Below, one piece after another: positions 32,796 to 38,232 of a stretch of DNA of 44,557 bases. The notes under the pieces were generated by a model that was not told the origin of the DNA, did not search any database, and was given only the letters and a program-made list of their open reading frames with translations. Source of the DNA: a virus; IMG/VR virus record IMGVR_UViG_3300030739_000003, positions 1 through 44,557 of that record. The stretch is one strand, 5' to 3'. The translations under genes and the position numbers were made by a program. How positions within the stretch are numbered: position 1 is the stretch's first letter; every line of letters begins with the position of its first letter.

Positions 32796-33040
32796 GGCTC
32801 TAGCTCCAGCTCAGTAGCGACCCACTCCACCGCCAGCAAGAGCGGATTTACCGCGCCTTTGGCCTCAAACAAATCACGCCACGTGACGATTTGCTCATAG
32901 CGGTTATGGATGCGGCCGGGCGCGATCTTGAGCCCACGCACGTAGACACCCGCGTGGCGGATTTCCAGGCTGATATGATCCCAGCGTGCGGCCTCAATGG
33001 CAGCGTCGGACAGCTTGGTCAAGAGGTCGGAAACGGACAT
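32780..33040 (-). CDS. Hypothetical protein (86 aa)
   Basis: A small protein with helical ends (SVSDLLTKLSDAAIEAARWD and VNPLLLAVEWVATELELEPW) and a beta-like middle (HISLEIRHAGVYVRGLKIAP). No known family. Its GGGAGG ribosome site lies inside a 10-bp hairpin (33048-33075), so translation may be controlled by RNA structure. The downstream gene begins inside its last codons. Confidence 0.73.
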   Translation of the reverse strand: MSVSDLLTKLSDAAIEAARWDHISLEIRHAGVYVRGLKIAPGRIHNRYEQIVTWRDLFEAKGAVNPLLLAVEWVATELELEPWNKH

Positions 33041-33047
33041 GGCAAAT

Positions 33048-33075
33048 CCTCCCGTGGGTTGAGGTCCACGGGAGG
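33048..33075 (-). promoter_or_regulatory. Hairpin that covers a ribosome-binding site
   Basis: Arms CCTCCCGTGG and CCACGGGAGG pair perfectly over an 8-base loop. In leftward mRNA the right arm contains GGGAGG, the ribosome site for the gene starting at 33040. When folded the site is hidden. Translation would need melting, a binding factor or ribosome passage from the gene upstream. Confidence 0.65.
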
Positions 33076-33099
33076 TTATGACAGACGGGCGCTAGGGCG

Positions 33100-33501
33100 T
33101 CAAACCGCTCCGGCTTCCTGGAGAACGGATAGGACCGTCATCGCGCGCGGATCGCCCGGATGGGTGTCCAGCCAATCCCGCAAGGCGGCGCTGGACGGCT
33201 TAGGCGGAACGGTCCAGTCGATCACGCTAGTAGTCTCGCTGGAGGGGGGCCAAATCCAACGGTGGCAGACCCGACCGAAGCGTTGAAAGGTCACGGAGGA
33301 CTTCATAGCCCCGTGCGATGTCACCCGCCGGATCACTTCCTCGGCTATCGCTTTGGCCTCCGGGCCCTTCTTGGGGAGAGCGTTCATGTCGCATAGTTCG
33401 GCGACGATGTAGTCCGTTGCCGCCGGGGCCTTGAGCTGCCCTAAGATCACCGGCAATCCCTCGGTGACCAGTTGTCGGACTTGAGGGCGTGATAACATCA
33501 T
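33100..33501 (-). CDS. Hypothetical protein (133 aa)
   Basis: Start ATG at 33501 (second ATG at 33498), with CGGAGCCTCC upstream. The product is helical in its first half (RQLVTEGLPVILGQLKAPAA, EAKAIAEEVIRRV) with a central FQRFGRVCHRWIWPP segment. No known family. It overlaps the upstream gene for 275 bases in another frame on the same strand. Because this frame has a proper start and an even composition, I regard it as the genuine coding frame of the overlap. Confidence 0.68.
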   Translation of the reverse strand: MMLSRPQVRQLVTEGLPVILGQLKAPAATDYIVAELCDMNALPKKGPEAKAIAEEVIRRVTSHGAMKSSVTFQRFGRVCHRWIWPPSSETTSVIDWTVPPKPSSAALRDWLDTHPGDPRAMTVLSVLQEAGAV

Positions 33502-33937
33502 AGGAGGCTCCGATTTGGGACAGGACCAGAGCGATCAAGTCCGGGTTGAGATAGAGGTCGGCCGGCGGGCGCGTCATCCGAACGTCCAGGCGATCCTTGG
33601 GTGGGACGAACGCACATTGATGGTCACCATGGAGGATTGGACCGCAGAGGGCGCGAGGATAGGCGGCAAGCACGCCACCACGTTCCCGGCCCCATAGCTC
33701 CAAGGGTTCCGGACCCCCACTAAACCACGAACGCGCTTGATCCACGGTGTCGAACCCGAACAGGAAATCAGAGGTCTTGAGCCCCACGGTAGCCGGGTCA
33801 GGTATGCCATCGTCATTGGGCATAGGCGTGGCCCATGATGCCGCTAGGGCCGCGATCATAGCCCGGTCTTCATCCTTGACCGAGCGATACCAGCCTTGGC
33901 CGTTGCGCGTCTCCAGACGCCAAATTACATCGTCCAT
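33227..33937 (-). CDS. Hypothetical protein with read-through tail (236 aa)
   Basis: Starts at ATG 33937 with ATCGGAGGGAAACCG. The first 147 residues look like a genuine protein (MDDVIWRLETRNGQGWYRSV, LKTSDFLFGFDTVDQARSWF, ADLYLNPDLIALVLSQIGAS). After that it overlaps the gene starting at 33501 and turns into low-complexity Gly/Arg/Ser sequence (GHRGIAGDLRAAQGPGGNGL). A lost stop codon, an overprinted tail or a sequencing error would each explain this. No family was recognised. Confidence 0.65.
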   Translation of the reverse strand: MDDVIWRLETRNGQGWYRSVKDEDRAMIAALAASWATPMPNDDGIPDPATVGLKTSDFLFGFDTVDQARSWFSGGPEPLELWGRERGGVLAAYPRALCGPILHGDHQCAFVPPKDRLDVRMTRPPADLYLNPDLIALVLSQIGASYDVITPSSPTTGHRGIAGDLRAAQGPGGNGLHRRRTMRHERSPQEGPGGQSDSRGSDPAGDIARGYEVLRDLSTLRSGLPPLDLAPLQRDY

Positions 33938-33977
33938 CGGTTTCCCTCCGATATGCAGAGCATAAGCGCCCTAGATA

Positions 33978-34002
33978 GCCCCCAGCGTCGGCCAGGGGCT
34001 AG
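33978..34002 (-). terminator. Intergenic hairpin, leftward
   Basis: Arms TAGCCCC and GGGGCTA enclose an 11-base loop. The hairpin lies a few bases after the stop of the gene ending at 34012 and just before the next gene's leader motif GCATAAGCGCC (33962-33972). There is no T run. It may act as an attenuator or mRNA boundary. Confidence 0.5.
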
Positions 34003-34011
34003 TTAGGAAGT

Positions 34012-34467
34012 TCAGGCGACGTTGAATGGTTGAGGCTGGCCGAGGCGCGACAGCAACAGGACGACACGTTGACGCGCCGCCGCGAGCTGACCGGCCACGT
34101 AGTTTGAACCGCCGTCGGGGTTCGCCGCGTTGTGCTGGCGATAGCGGGCCTTGTCCTTACGGATGGCCGACAGAGCCGCGTCTAAGGCCCAGGAGGCGTC
34201 AGAGAACTCACGGGCGACCTTGCGGGCCTGATCAGCGATGGCCTCCGCACGGATCAGGACAGCGTCGGGAAGCTCGTCCACGTGGGCGTTGCCTTCGGCC
34301 GTGGGGAAGGCGGAGGTAAGGACGGCAACGGCCTTCGCCTGATAGGGCCGAAGCGTGGTCTTGCCGTAGGTTGTGTGGCCGGCCGGACGGTTATCCGCGT
34401 CGAATAGTTCAGCGGGATAACGGCCTAGGACAATGTCCGCCACATCGGGATAAGGAATTTTGGTCAT
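34012..34467 (-). CDS. Hypothetical protein (151 aa)
   Basis: Starts at ATG 34467 with ACTGGAGATGCAGCT. The first third (MTKIPYPDVADIVLGRYPAE) is probably folded. The rest is helical and Ala-rich (EFSDASWALDAALSAIRKDK). No known family. It is preceded by the leader motif shared with two other genes and by a UUCG hairpin. Function unknown. Confidence 0.75.
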   Translation of the reverse strand: MTKIPYPDVADIVLGRYPAELFDADNRPAGHTTYGKTTLRPYQAKAVAVLTSAFPTAEGNAHVDELPDAVLIRAEAIADQARKVAREFSDASWALDAALSAIRKDKARYRQHNAANPDGGSNYVAGQLAAARQRVVLLLSRLGQPQPFNVA

Positions 34468-34483
34468 AGCTGCATCTCCAGTT

Positions 34484-34499
34484 TAGGCATGAGCGCCTA
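34484..34499 (-). repeat. Leader motif shared by three leftward genes
   Basis: TAGGCATGAGCGCCTA here, TAGGCATAAGCGCCTA at 35634-35649 and GCATAAGCGCC at 33962-33972. Each lies 10-25 bases before a ribosome-binding site of a leftward gene. In two of the three the ends pair to form a small stem (TAGGC/GCCTA). A shared RNA- or DNA-level control element is likely. Confidence 0.55.
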
Positions 34500-34502
34500 G
34501 TA

Positions 34503-34528
34503 TGAGGCCCCGGCGAACCGAGGCCCCA
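34503..34528 (-). terminator. UUCG-loop hairpin, leftward
   Basis: On the leftward strand TGGGGCCTCGG and CCGGGGCCTCA pair with a few G-T wobbles around a TTCG loop. The structure sits between the stop of the gene at 34539 and the leader motif of the next gene. No T run follows. It probably marks an mRNA boundary or partial terminator. Confidence 0.6.
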
Positions 34529-34538
34529 GGCTAGAGGT

Positions 34539-34877
34539 TCAAGCGAGAGTGAGATCGCGGCCGGCGCGTTCAACGATCCGGCTAGGGCCAAGATCCGTGA
34601 TAGCGAAGGCTTCTTGATCGGGGAACAGGTCGAACGCGTCGTTGGTCAGAAGCTCGATAATCTTGCCGTCCGCGATGACCTGGACGGGGAAGATCAGCTC
34701 ACGCTGAATTTGCCCCTCGGTCATCTTGTAAGCGCCCTGGACCGATGGCATTTCAGTCACGCCACCCGCGAGGTCAATGCAGCGCTTGGCGAAGTCGCGG
34801 CGGGCTTCCTCATAGTTTCGCACGCCGTCATTGTGCAGGGCCGGCAAGAGGATTTGATAGTTGTGTTTCGTGGTCAC
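34539..34877 (-). CDS. Hypothetical protein, GTG start (112 aa)
   Basis: The start is GTG at 34877, whose last bases overlap the stop of the zinc-finger-like gene (GTGA), with AAAGGAAG upstream. It appears as a compact alpha/beta domain: [53 protein letters not shown]. No known family. It is the third gene of a coupled trio starting with the alanine-repeat protein. Confidence 0.72.
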   Translation of the reverse strand: MTTKHNYQILLPALHNDGVRNYEEARRDFAKRCIDLAGGVTEMPSVQGAYKMTEGQIQRELIFPVQVIADGKIIELLTNDAFDLFPDQEAFAITDLGPSRIVERAGRDLTLA

Positions 34878-35026
34878 GATCTAGCTTCCTTTTGTTTGCC
34901 TTCACAGAGGAGGGCATGAGACTTGGCCGCATAATTGGAGGTGAGCTTGCGCCCACAATCGCATTCATAGCGGATCGGAGCCGGCGAGCGCAAGCCCGGC
35001 AAAATCGCCCGTTGTTCTCGTGTCAT
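34874..35026 (-). CDS. Small zinc-finger-like protein (50 aa)
   Basis: Starts at ATG 35026, overlapping the stop of the alanine-repeat gene as ATGA, and ends overlapping the next GTG start. The sequence is [20 protein letters not shown] followed by [20 protein letters not shown] and [10 protein letters not shown]. The spacing of Cys-x-Cys and His-x4-Cys suggests a single small zinc finger. Earlier in-frame starts exist only in the repeat DNA and give meaningless Arg/Gly sequence, so the short form is preferred. Function unknown; zinc-finger-like peptides of this size often bind nucleic acid or proteins. Confidence 0.65.
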   Translation of the reverse strand: MTREQRAILPGLRSPAPIRYECDCGRKLTSNYAAKSHALLCEGKQKEARS

Positions 35027-35622
35027 CCGAAGATCGCCAAGAAGCGCTCGCGTTGAGCCGCACGAGCCGCATTCGCCGCCGCATTCGCCGCCGCACGAGC
35101 CGCATTCGCCGCCGCATTCGCCGCATTCGCCGCCGCATTCGCCGCCGCATAAGCCGTTTCGGGAGCCGCATCCGCCGCCGCATTCGCCGCCGCACGAGCC
35201 GCATTCGCCGCCGCATCCGCCGCCGCATAAGCCGTTTCGGGAGCCGCATCCGCCGCCGCATTCGCCGCATCCGCCGCATCCGCCGCCGCATTCGCCGCAT
35301 CCGCCGCATCCGCCGCCGCATAAGCCGTTTCGGGAGTAGGATTGGCGAGACAGGCCTGCCCGGCGTCGATGGCGGCTTGAACGCGCGGGTCGGGATTGAG
35401 GTAGGCGACGGATTGAGCCTCGCCGAGGGCGAACTCTACGCACTGGCGTTTCAGGCCGAGCCTCCCAGCAACCCACAATAGGTCGGGGATGGACACGCCG
35501 GCCGCCAGGGCTTCCTTGGCCGTGAAATACTTCTTCCGGCCAAAGTCAGGGACCTTGTCAGTCGAGCACGGGCGCAAGGCCAACGCTTCCTCACGGGTGA
35601 GACGAATCGGGGTCTTGGACAT
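35023..35622 (-). CDS. Alanine-repeat protein (199 aa)
   Basis: Starts at [20 protein letters not shown] (35622) with TATGGAGGATACT. The first 100 residues are a normal folded domain ([60 protein letters not shown]). The remainder is a long Ala/Asn/Asp helix built of [11 protein letters not shown] and [10 protein letters not shown] units, the latter three times, ending in [12 protein letters not shown]. Such repeats form extended helices. Role unknown: perhaps an adaptor or decoy. It is expressed from a strong promoter (35790-35819) with a long leader. Confidence 0.8.
   Translation of the reverse strand: MSKTPIRLTREEALALRPCSTDKVPDFGRKKYFTAKEALAAGVSIPDLLWVAGRLGLKRQCVEFALGEAQSVAYLNPDPRVQAAIDAGQACLANPTPETAYAAADAADAANAAADAADAANAAADAAPETAYAAADAAANAARAAANAAADAAPETAYAAANAAANAANAAANAARAAANAAANAARAAQRERFLAIFG
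35060..35330 (-). repeat. Tandem DNA repeats coding for Ala-rich helix
   Basis: The stretch is made of GCCGCATTCGCC- and GCCGCATCCGCC-type units, with a longer unit containing CGCATAAGCCGTTTCGGGAG present at about 35147, 35225 and 35317. Units are variable in number, so the protein's length probably changes by recombination or slippage. Both strands of this DNA are open in several frames, which is a consequence of the repeat. Confidence 0.85.
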
Positions 35623-35669
35623 AGTATCCTCCATAGGCATAAGCGCCTACCCGTCCACTAGCACATGAC

Positions 35670-35700
35670 TAAGCGTTGTGCAAGGGACTTGTAAGCGTTG
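35670..35700. repeat. 9-bp direct repeats TAAGCGTTG
   Basis: TAAGCGTTG occurs at 35670-35678 and 35692-35700, 22 bases apart, about two helical turns. They lie between the leftward promoter at 35790-35819 and its gene. The spacing suits a protein binding on one face of the DNA. Confidence 0.5.
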
Positions 35701-35789
35701 CGTAAGGATGGCTAAAAGTCGTGTGAACCTCGGGGTGAGGACCAGCGCCTCAAGCGCTCGTGCGGACCGGAACACCGTGTCGGTACCCG

Positions 35790-35819
35790 ACTATACCGTA
35801 ATGCATTTGGGTTTGTCAA
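35790..35819 (-). promoter_or_regulatory. Sigma70-type promoter, leftward
   Basis: On the leftward strand TTGACA (35819-35814) is followed after 18 bases by TATAGT (35795-35790), a nearly perfect pair. Transcription would start near 35783, leaving a leader of about 160 bases before the alanine-repeat gene. The leader holds the direct repeats at 35670-35700. No coding capacity was recognised between 35650 and 35860. Confidence 0.75.
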
Positions 35820-35858
35820 ATGGGTTAGGGCGTCCAAGCGTGCGACCTTGGGTCCAGG

Positions 35859-35890
35859 ATATGGGGAAGGCTTGGAGGGCCTCCCCATAT
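35859..35890. terminator. Hairpin flanked by direct repeats
   Basis: ATATGGGGA..GGC (35859-35871) and GCCTCCCCATAT (35879-35890) pair with one bulged base. The hairpin is flanked by the direct repeat GGTCCAGG (35851-35858 and 35892-35899). It lies after the stop of the leftward gene at 35920 and may end its transcript. There is no T run. Confidence 0.55.
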
Positions 35891-35919
35891 AGGTCCAGGT
35901 AGCGACGGGATATCGCCCG

Positions 35920-36093
35920 TTAGGCCAAGGAATAGGGGTTGAGAGCCCCATGGGCTTGCGCTGGATGGCCACAGCTTATCATTGTGAACATGCATCCGGC
36001 CACGGCCAGATACAGACAGATGCTGAATAGGGCAATTGCTCGGCCGAACCAGTCCGGCCGCCGACGCTTGGATGGTCTCATACGGTAGGGCAT
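35920..36093 (-). CDS. Small membrane protein or lipoprotein (57 aa)
   Basis: Starts at MPYRMRPSKRRRPDWFGRAI (36093) with CAGGAGCTAAGCAT. After a very basic N-terminus comes a hydrophobic stretch, ALFSICLYLAVAGC, with a lipobox-like VAGC. It continues MFTMISCGHPAQAHGALNPY. It could be a lipoprotein or a single-span membrane protein. An operator-like palindrome and a terminator lie upstream. No known family. Longer readings starting at 36180 lack a ribosome site. Confidence 0.68.
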   Translation of the reverse strand: MPYRMRPSKRRRPDWFGRAIALFSICLYLAVAGCMFTMISCGHPAQAHGALNPYSLA

Positions 36094-36120
36094 ATGCTTA
36101 GCTCCTGTTACCCGGAATGG

Positions 36121-36141
36121 GTTTCTGTATGATACAGAAAC
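36121..36141. promoter_or_regulatory. 21-bp palindrome, probable operator
   Basis: GTTTCTGTAT, one central G, then ATACAGAAAC: a perfect palindrome with 10-base arms. It is AT-rich compared with the rest of the genome. Size and symmetry are those of a repressor or activator dimer site. It lies 28 bases upstream of the small membrane protein gene at 36093 (leftward). Confidence 0.65.
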
Positions 36142-36145
36142 GACA

Positions 36146-36175
36146 AAGCCCGCCCAGGTGTTCCCAGGCGGGCTT
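36146..36175. terminator. Rho-independent-like terminator
   Basis: Arms AAGCCCGCC and GGCGGGCTT enclose a 12-base loop. On the leftward strand the stem is followed by TTGTC after CTT. It lies between two leftward genes, right beside the palindrome at 36121-36141, so termination and renewed initiation may be regulated together. Confidence 0.72.
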
Positions 36176-36198
36176 ATCACGTATTCGTGAATAAAAAG

Positions 36199-36378
36199 TT
36201 AGTGGGTCTCGCACCACGTGATAAAGCGCTCATGGTCGAAGCGCGGATTGATCACCCGCAACGCCACTACAATGCGTGTCACGTCCTCATGCCATTGGTC
36301 ATGCCGCAATTGCAGGAAACGAGAAGGCCTAGCGTCCGCCAAGGCCTGGGCAATCAACTCATAGTCCCGCTTCGTCAT
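36199..36378 (-). CDS. Hypothetical protein (59 aa)
   Basis: A short gene with ATG at 36378 overlapping the preceding stop (ATGA). The product, MTKRDYELIAQALADARPSR, then DQWHEDVTRIVVALRVINPR and FDHERFITWCETH, matches a small protein type found in many phages, where the helix DYELIAxAL and a C-terminal NPRFDxxRF are conserved. Function of that family is not known to me. The pattern and the start coupling make it a confident gene. Confidence 0.8.
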   Translation of the reverse strand: MTKRDYELIAQALADARPSRFLQLRHDQWHEDVTRIVVALRVINPRFDHERFITWCETH

Positions 36379-36566
36379 GCGACACCCAATGCGCCGAGGA
36401 GGAGCGTATCGTGATAGTGCTCCGCCGATTGCAGGTCATCCAACGCACGGTCGACGGCGGGATAACCCTTGGCCGTAGGATTGGCCCGCCATGTCTTGTT
36501 GTAGGCTCGCTTAGCCGTGTCCATGCGGATACGCGCGGCTTTGATATCGTCGTCGATTTGGGCCAT
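36375..36566 (-). CDS. Hypothetical protein (63 aa)
   Basis: A small helical protein: MAQIDDDIKAARIRMDTAKR, AYNKTWRANPTAKGYPAVDR, ALDDLQSAEHYHDTLLLGAL. AGGATGCAATCTA precedes the ATG. It is coupled by ATGA to the next gene. Three tandem hairpins lie upstream. No known family. Confidence 0.73.
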   Translation of the reverse strand: MAQIDDDIKAARIRMDTAKRAYNKTWRANPTAKGYPAVDRALDDLQSAEHYHDTLLLGALGVA

Positions 36567-36587
36567 TAGATTGCATCCTATGTTGTT

Positions 36588-36635
36588 CTGATGATCTCAT
36601 CAGTGTGCGCATCACGCACAGACGCCCGAAGGCGT
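36588..36635 (-). promoter_or_regulatory. Three tandem hairpins in a leftward leader
   Basis: In leftward order: ACGCC-TTCG-GGCGT (36635-36622), TGTGCG-TGATG-CGCACA (36620-36604) and CTGATGA-GA-TCATCAG (36603-36588). The first has a UUCG loop and lies ten bases after the preceding stop. The last ends 22 bases before the next ATG. The array may combine a terminator with an mRNA-stabilising or regulatory leader. Confidence 0.65.
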
Positions 36636-36644
36636 TTCGACCTG

Positions 36645-36872
36645 TCAGTCCACTATGTAGTCCCCACCCTGATTTTCCCATAGTGCGTCGCAGAGGTCCG
36701 CGCCAGCGAGATATTCTTCCTTGATGCCTAGATCACGCTCAAACTCATCGGCGTCGTCCCCTTGGACATACAAGGTTTTATCCAGGTCTTTGTTGGTGAG
36801 GGCATAACCAATGCCGAGCCCATAGCGCACTAGACGCCATTCGTTGTCTTCAAACAGGGTGAAACTGCGCAT
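36645..36872 (-). CDS. Hypothetical protein (75 aa)
   Basis: Start taken at MRSFTLFEDNEWRLVRYGLG (36872), with AGGGTGAGCGAC upstream and no support for longer forms. The rest, TNKDLDKTLYVQGDDADEFE, RDLGIKEEYLAGADLCDALW, is acidic and ends DYIVD. No known family. It follows the small membrane protein at 36878 by five bases. Confidence 0.73.
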   Translation of the reverse strand: MRSFTLFEDNEWRLVRYGLGIGYALTNKDLDKTLYVQGDDADEFERDLGIKEEYLAGADLCDALWENQGGDYIVD

Positions 36873-36877
36873 GTCGC

Positions 36878-37072
36878 TCACCCTTGGCCGCTGCAAGCCA
36901 TGCCCAGAAGCATGACGCCGGTCACGATGAACGCCACGCCCACGAATAGGACGTACTGGGCAATCACCCAACGCTTGGGTTGTGGCTTGCGGGGTTGAGG
37001 CCTGAAGGCCTTGGACGCTTCGATATCGCGCTCTTGCGCCTCATAGTCGTCGCTCAATTGCAGGTGAAACAT
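36878..37072 (-). CDS. Small membrane protein, first leftward gene (64 aa)
   Basis: Start taken at MFHLQLSDDYEAQERDIEAS (37072), with GGAG ten bases upstream. A cytoplasmic charged half is followed by a basic stretch (RPQPRKPQPKRW) and one C-terminal membrane helix (VIAQYVLFVGVAFIVTGVML). It is the first gene of the leftward block, next to the control region, and is therefore probably expressed very early. It might act on host membrane functions. No known family. Confidence 0.73.
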   Translation of the reverse strand: MFHLQLSDDYEAQERDIEASKAFRPQPRKPQPKRWVIAQYVLFVGVAFIVTGVMLLGMACSGQG

Positions 37073-37509
37073 GTGTGCATCTCCGTTGTGGAACGCCCTC
37101 ATGCCGACACAATCGCTCATGTGTCAAGCCCTAATCGGCTCACATAGACCAAATCAATCACGTTGCACATGCTCATAGGCTCATCCTATAGCCCTGCCAG
37201 CCCCACGACGCTCACATGATCGCCTTGGATATCGCCCTGCAATCCAGGTGATCCATTCCACGCATGCGTGAACGACAATTTACATGTGTAATACCCTCCC
37301 AACCCACGTCAACGTGTGCTGACTGCAATGCGCAACCATTGATTGCGACCTGATCCCTGGTCAACGGCAATAGACCGGGGTGGGCCGGCGGGTGGGGTCG
37401 CCATAACGCGCGCGCGCCTATATTCGGGTGCCCTCTCTCGCACGCGGCGACTTCGAAATTTTCGGCGACCGGCTTGACAAAACGACCACCCAGGAATACA
37501 CAGTGTCAC
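37073..37509. promoter_or_regulatory. Divergent control region, 437 bp without genes
   Basis: No open frame with a ribosome site was found. The region holds many short symmetries: GACACA/TGTGTC (37106-37125) around a leftward TTGACA (37127-37122); a 12-base palindrome CACGCATGCGTG (37259-37270); TTACA-TG-TGTAA (37280-37291); CGCAA/TTGCG near 37332-37348; and an alternating CG run near 37408-37416. A rightward promoter lies at 37474. It separates the leftward and rightward blocks and is the best candidate for early regulation, and possibly for an origin. Confidence 0.65.
37474..37502 (+). promoter_or_regulatory. Late promoter before terminase
   Basis: TTGACA (37474-37479), 17 bases, then TACACA (37497-37502). 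The start of transcription would fall at about 37509-37510, on or next to the terminase small subunit ATG. That would make the message leaderless unless translation begins further in. The -35 is perfect and the -10 has three of six matches. Confidence 0.6.
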
Positions 37510-38232
37510 ATGAGCGCGCACATACCCCCGACCGAACCCGCTGATCCCCGTGACATGCCAGATTGTCCGGAGTTCGCAGCCCTTGACCCCCGCCAGCGAG
37601 TGTGGGTCATGGCGTACCTCGACAATGGCGGCAACCAAACTTCCGCCGCAATTACCGCCGGCTCACCCGAGGGCCACTCCTCCCGCGCATACGGCTGGCG
37701 CAACGGACACGATCCCAAAGTCTTGGCCGCCCTTCGGGTAGAGGCCGAGCGCCGGGGGAAACGCAGCGCGCCCTTCGCGATGCAGACCATCCTTGACATC
37801 GCGAACACACCGGGGCACAAGGACCAATTCAAGGCGGCGGTCGAGCTGCTAAACCGCTCCGGCCTGATCGTTGCCCAGAAGATCGACGTGGACCACACCC
37901 ACCGCGACGAGACCAGCGCGGGAATGATCAAGGAAATCAGTAACCTAGCCCGGACCCTTGGCCTCGACGCGACCAAGCTACTCGGCTCAGCCGGCGTCGT
38001 CATTGACGCAGAATTTGTGGAGATACCCAATGACCGAGACCCTCAAGAAGCGGACGCACCGCGTCGGAACGAAAGTCGTCCGCCGGCCGAAGAAGCGCGT
38101 GCGCCGCGCCAGCTCACTTACCAAGACGCCCCAGCAGACGAAAGTCCCGGCAACCGCTACACCGACGACAGTGGAGTGGACGGCGGACCCGATCCCAGCC
38201 TTGACGACTGGGCCTGGACGCCTGATCGCTGA
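37510..38232 (+). CDS. Terminase small subunit
   Basis: A 240-residue protein. The N-terminal region LDPRQRVWVMAYLDNGGNQT, SAAITAGSPEGHSSRAYGWR followed by DPKVLAALRVEAERRG is the helix-turn-helix DNA-recognition unit of terminase small subunits. The middle (TILDIANTPGHKDQFKAAVE, LLNRSGLIVAQK) gives the oligomerisation region. The C-terminal 68 residues are polar and overlap the next gene by 203 bases. It recognises the packaging site and recruits the large subunit. The start is ATG 37510, with a poor ribosome site (AGGA, 14 bases away). Confidence 0.83.
   Translation: MSAHIPPTEPADPRDMPDCPEFAALDPRQRVWVMAYLDNGGNQTSAAITAGSPEGHSSRAYGWRNGHDPKVLAALRVEAERRGKRSAPFAMQTILDIANTPGHKDQFKAAVELLNRSGLIVAQKIDVDHTHRDETSAGMIKEISNLARTLGLDATKLLGSAGVVIDAEFVEIPNDRDPQEADAPRRNESRPPAEEARAPRQLTYQDAPADESPGNRYTDDSGVDGGPDPSLDDWAWTPDR

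Noticed and set aside
35027-35476. Long upstream extension of the zinc-finger-like frame (to 200 codons)
   Set aside because: The extra residues are Gly/Cys/Arg repeats that come from the out-of-frame reading of the alanine repeat DNA. Only the last 50 codons have a start coupled to the previous stop.
35020-35481. Rightward Arg/Ile repeat frame opposite the alanine-repeat gene
   Set aside because: It is an RRIRRRI string produced by the same DNA repeats, without a ribosome site.
35712-35972. Leftward frame of 86 codons after the small membrane gene
   Set aside because: No ribosome site, covers a hairpin and the promoter at 35790-35819, and the composition is random.
36588-36603. CTGATGA core reminiscent of a hammerhead ribozyme
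   Set aside because: The GAAA segment and stem order needed for a hammerhead are absent. The sequence is simply one arm of a perfect hairpin.
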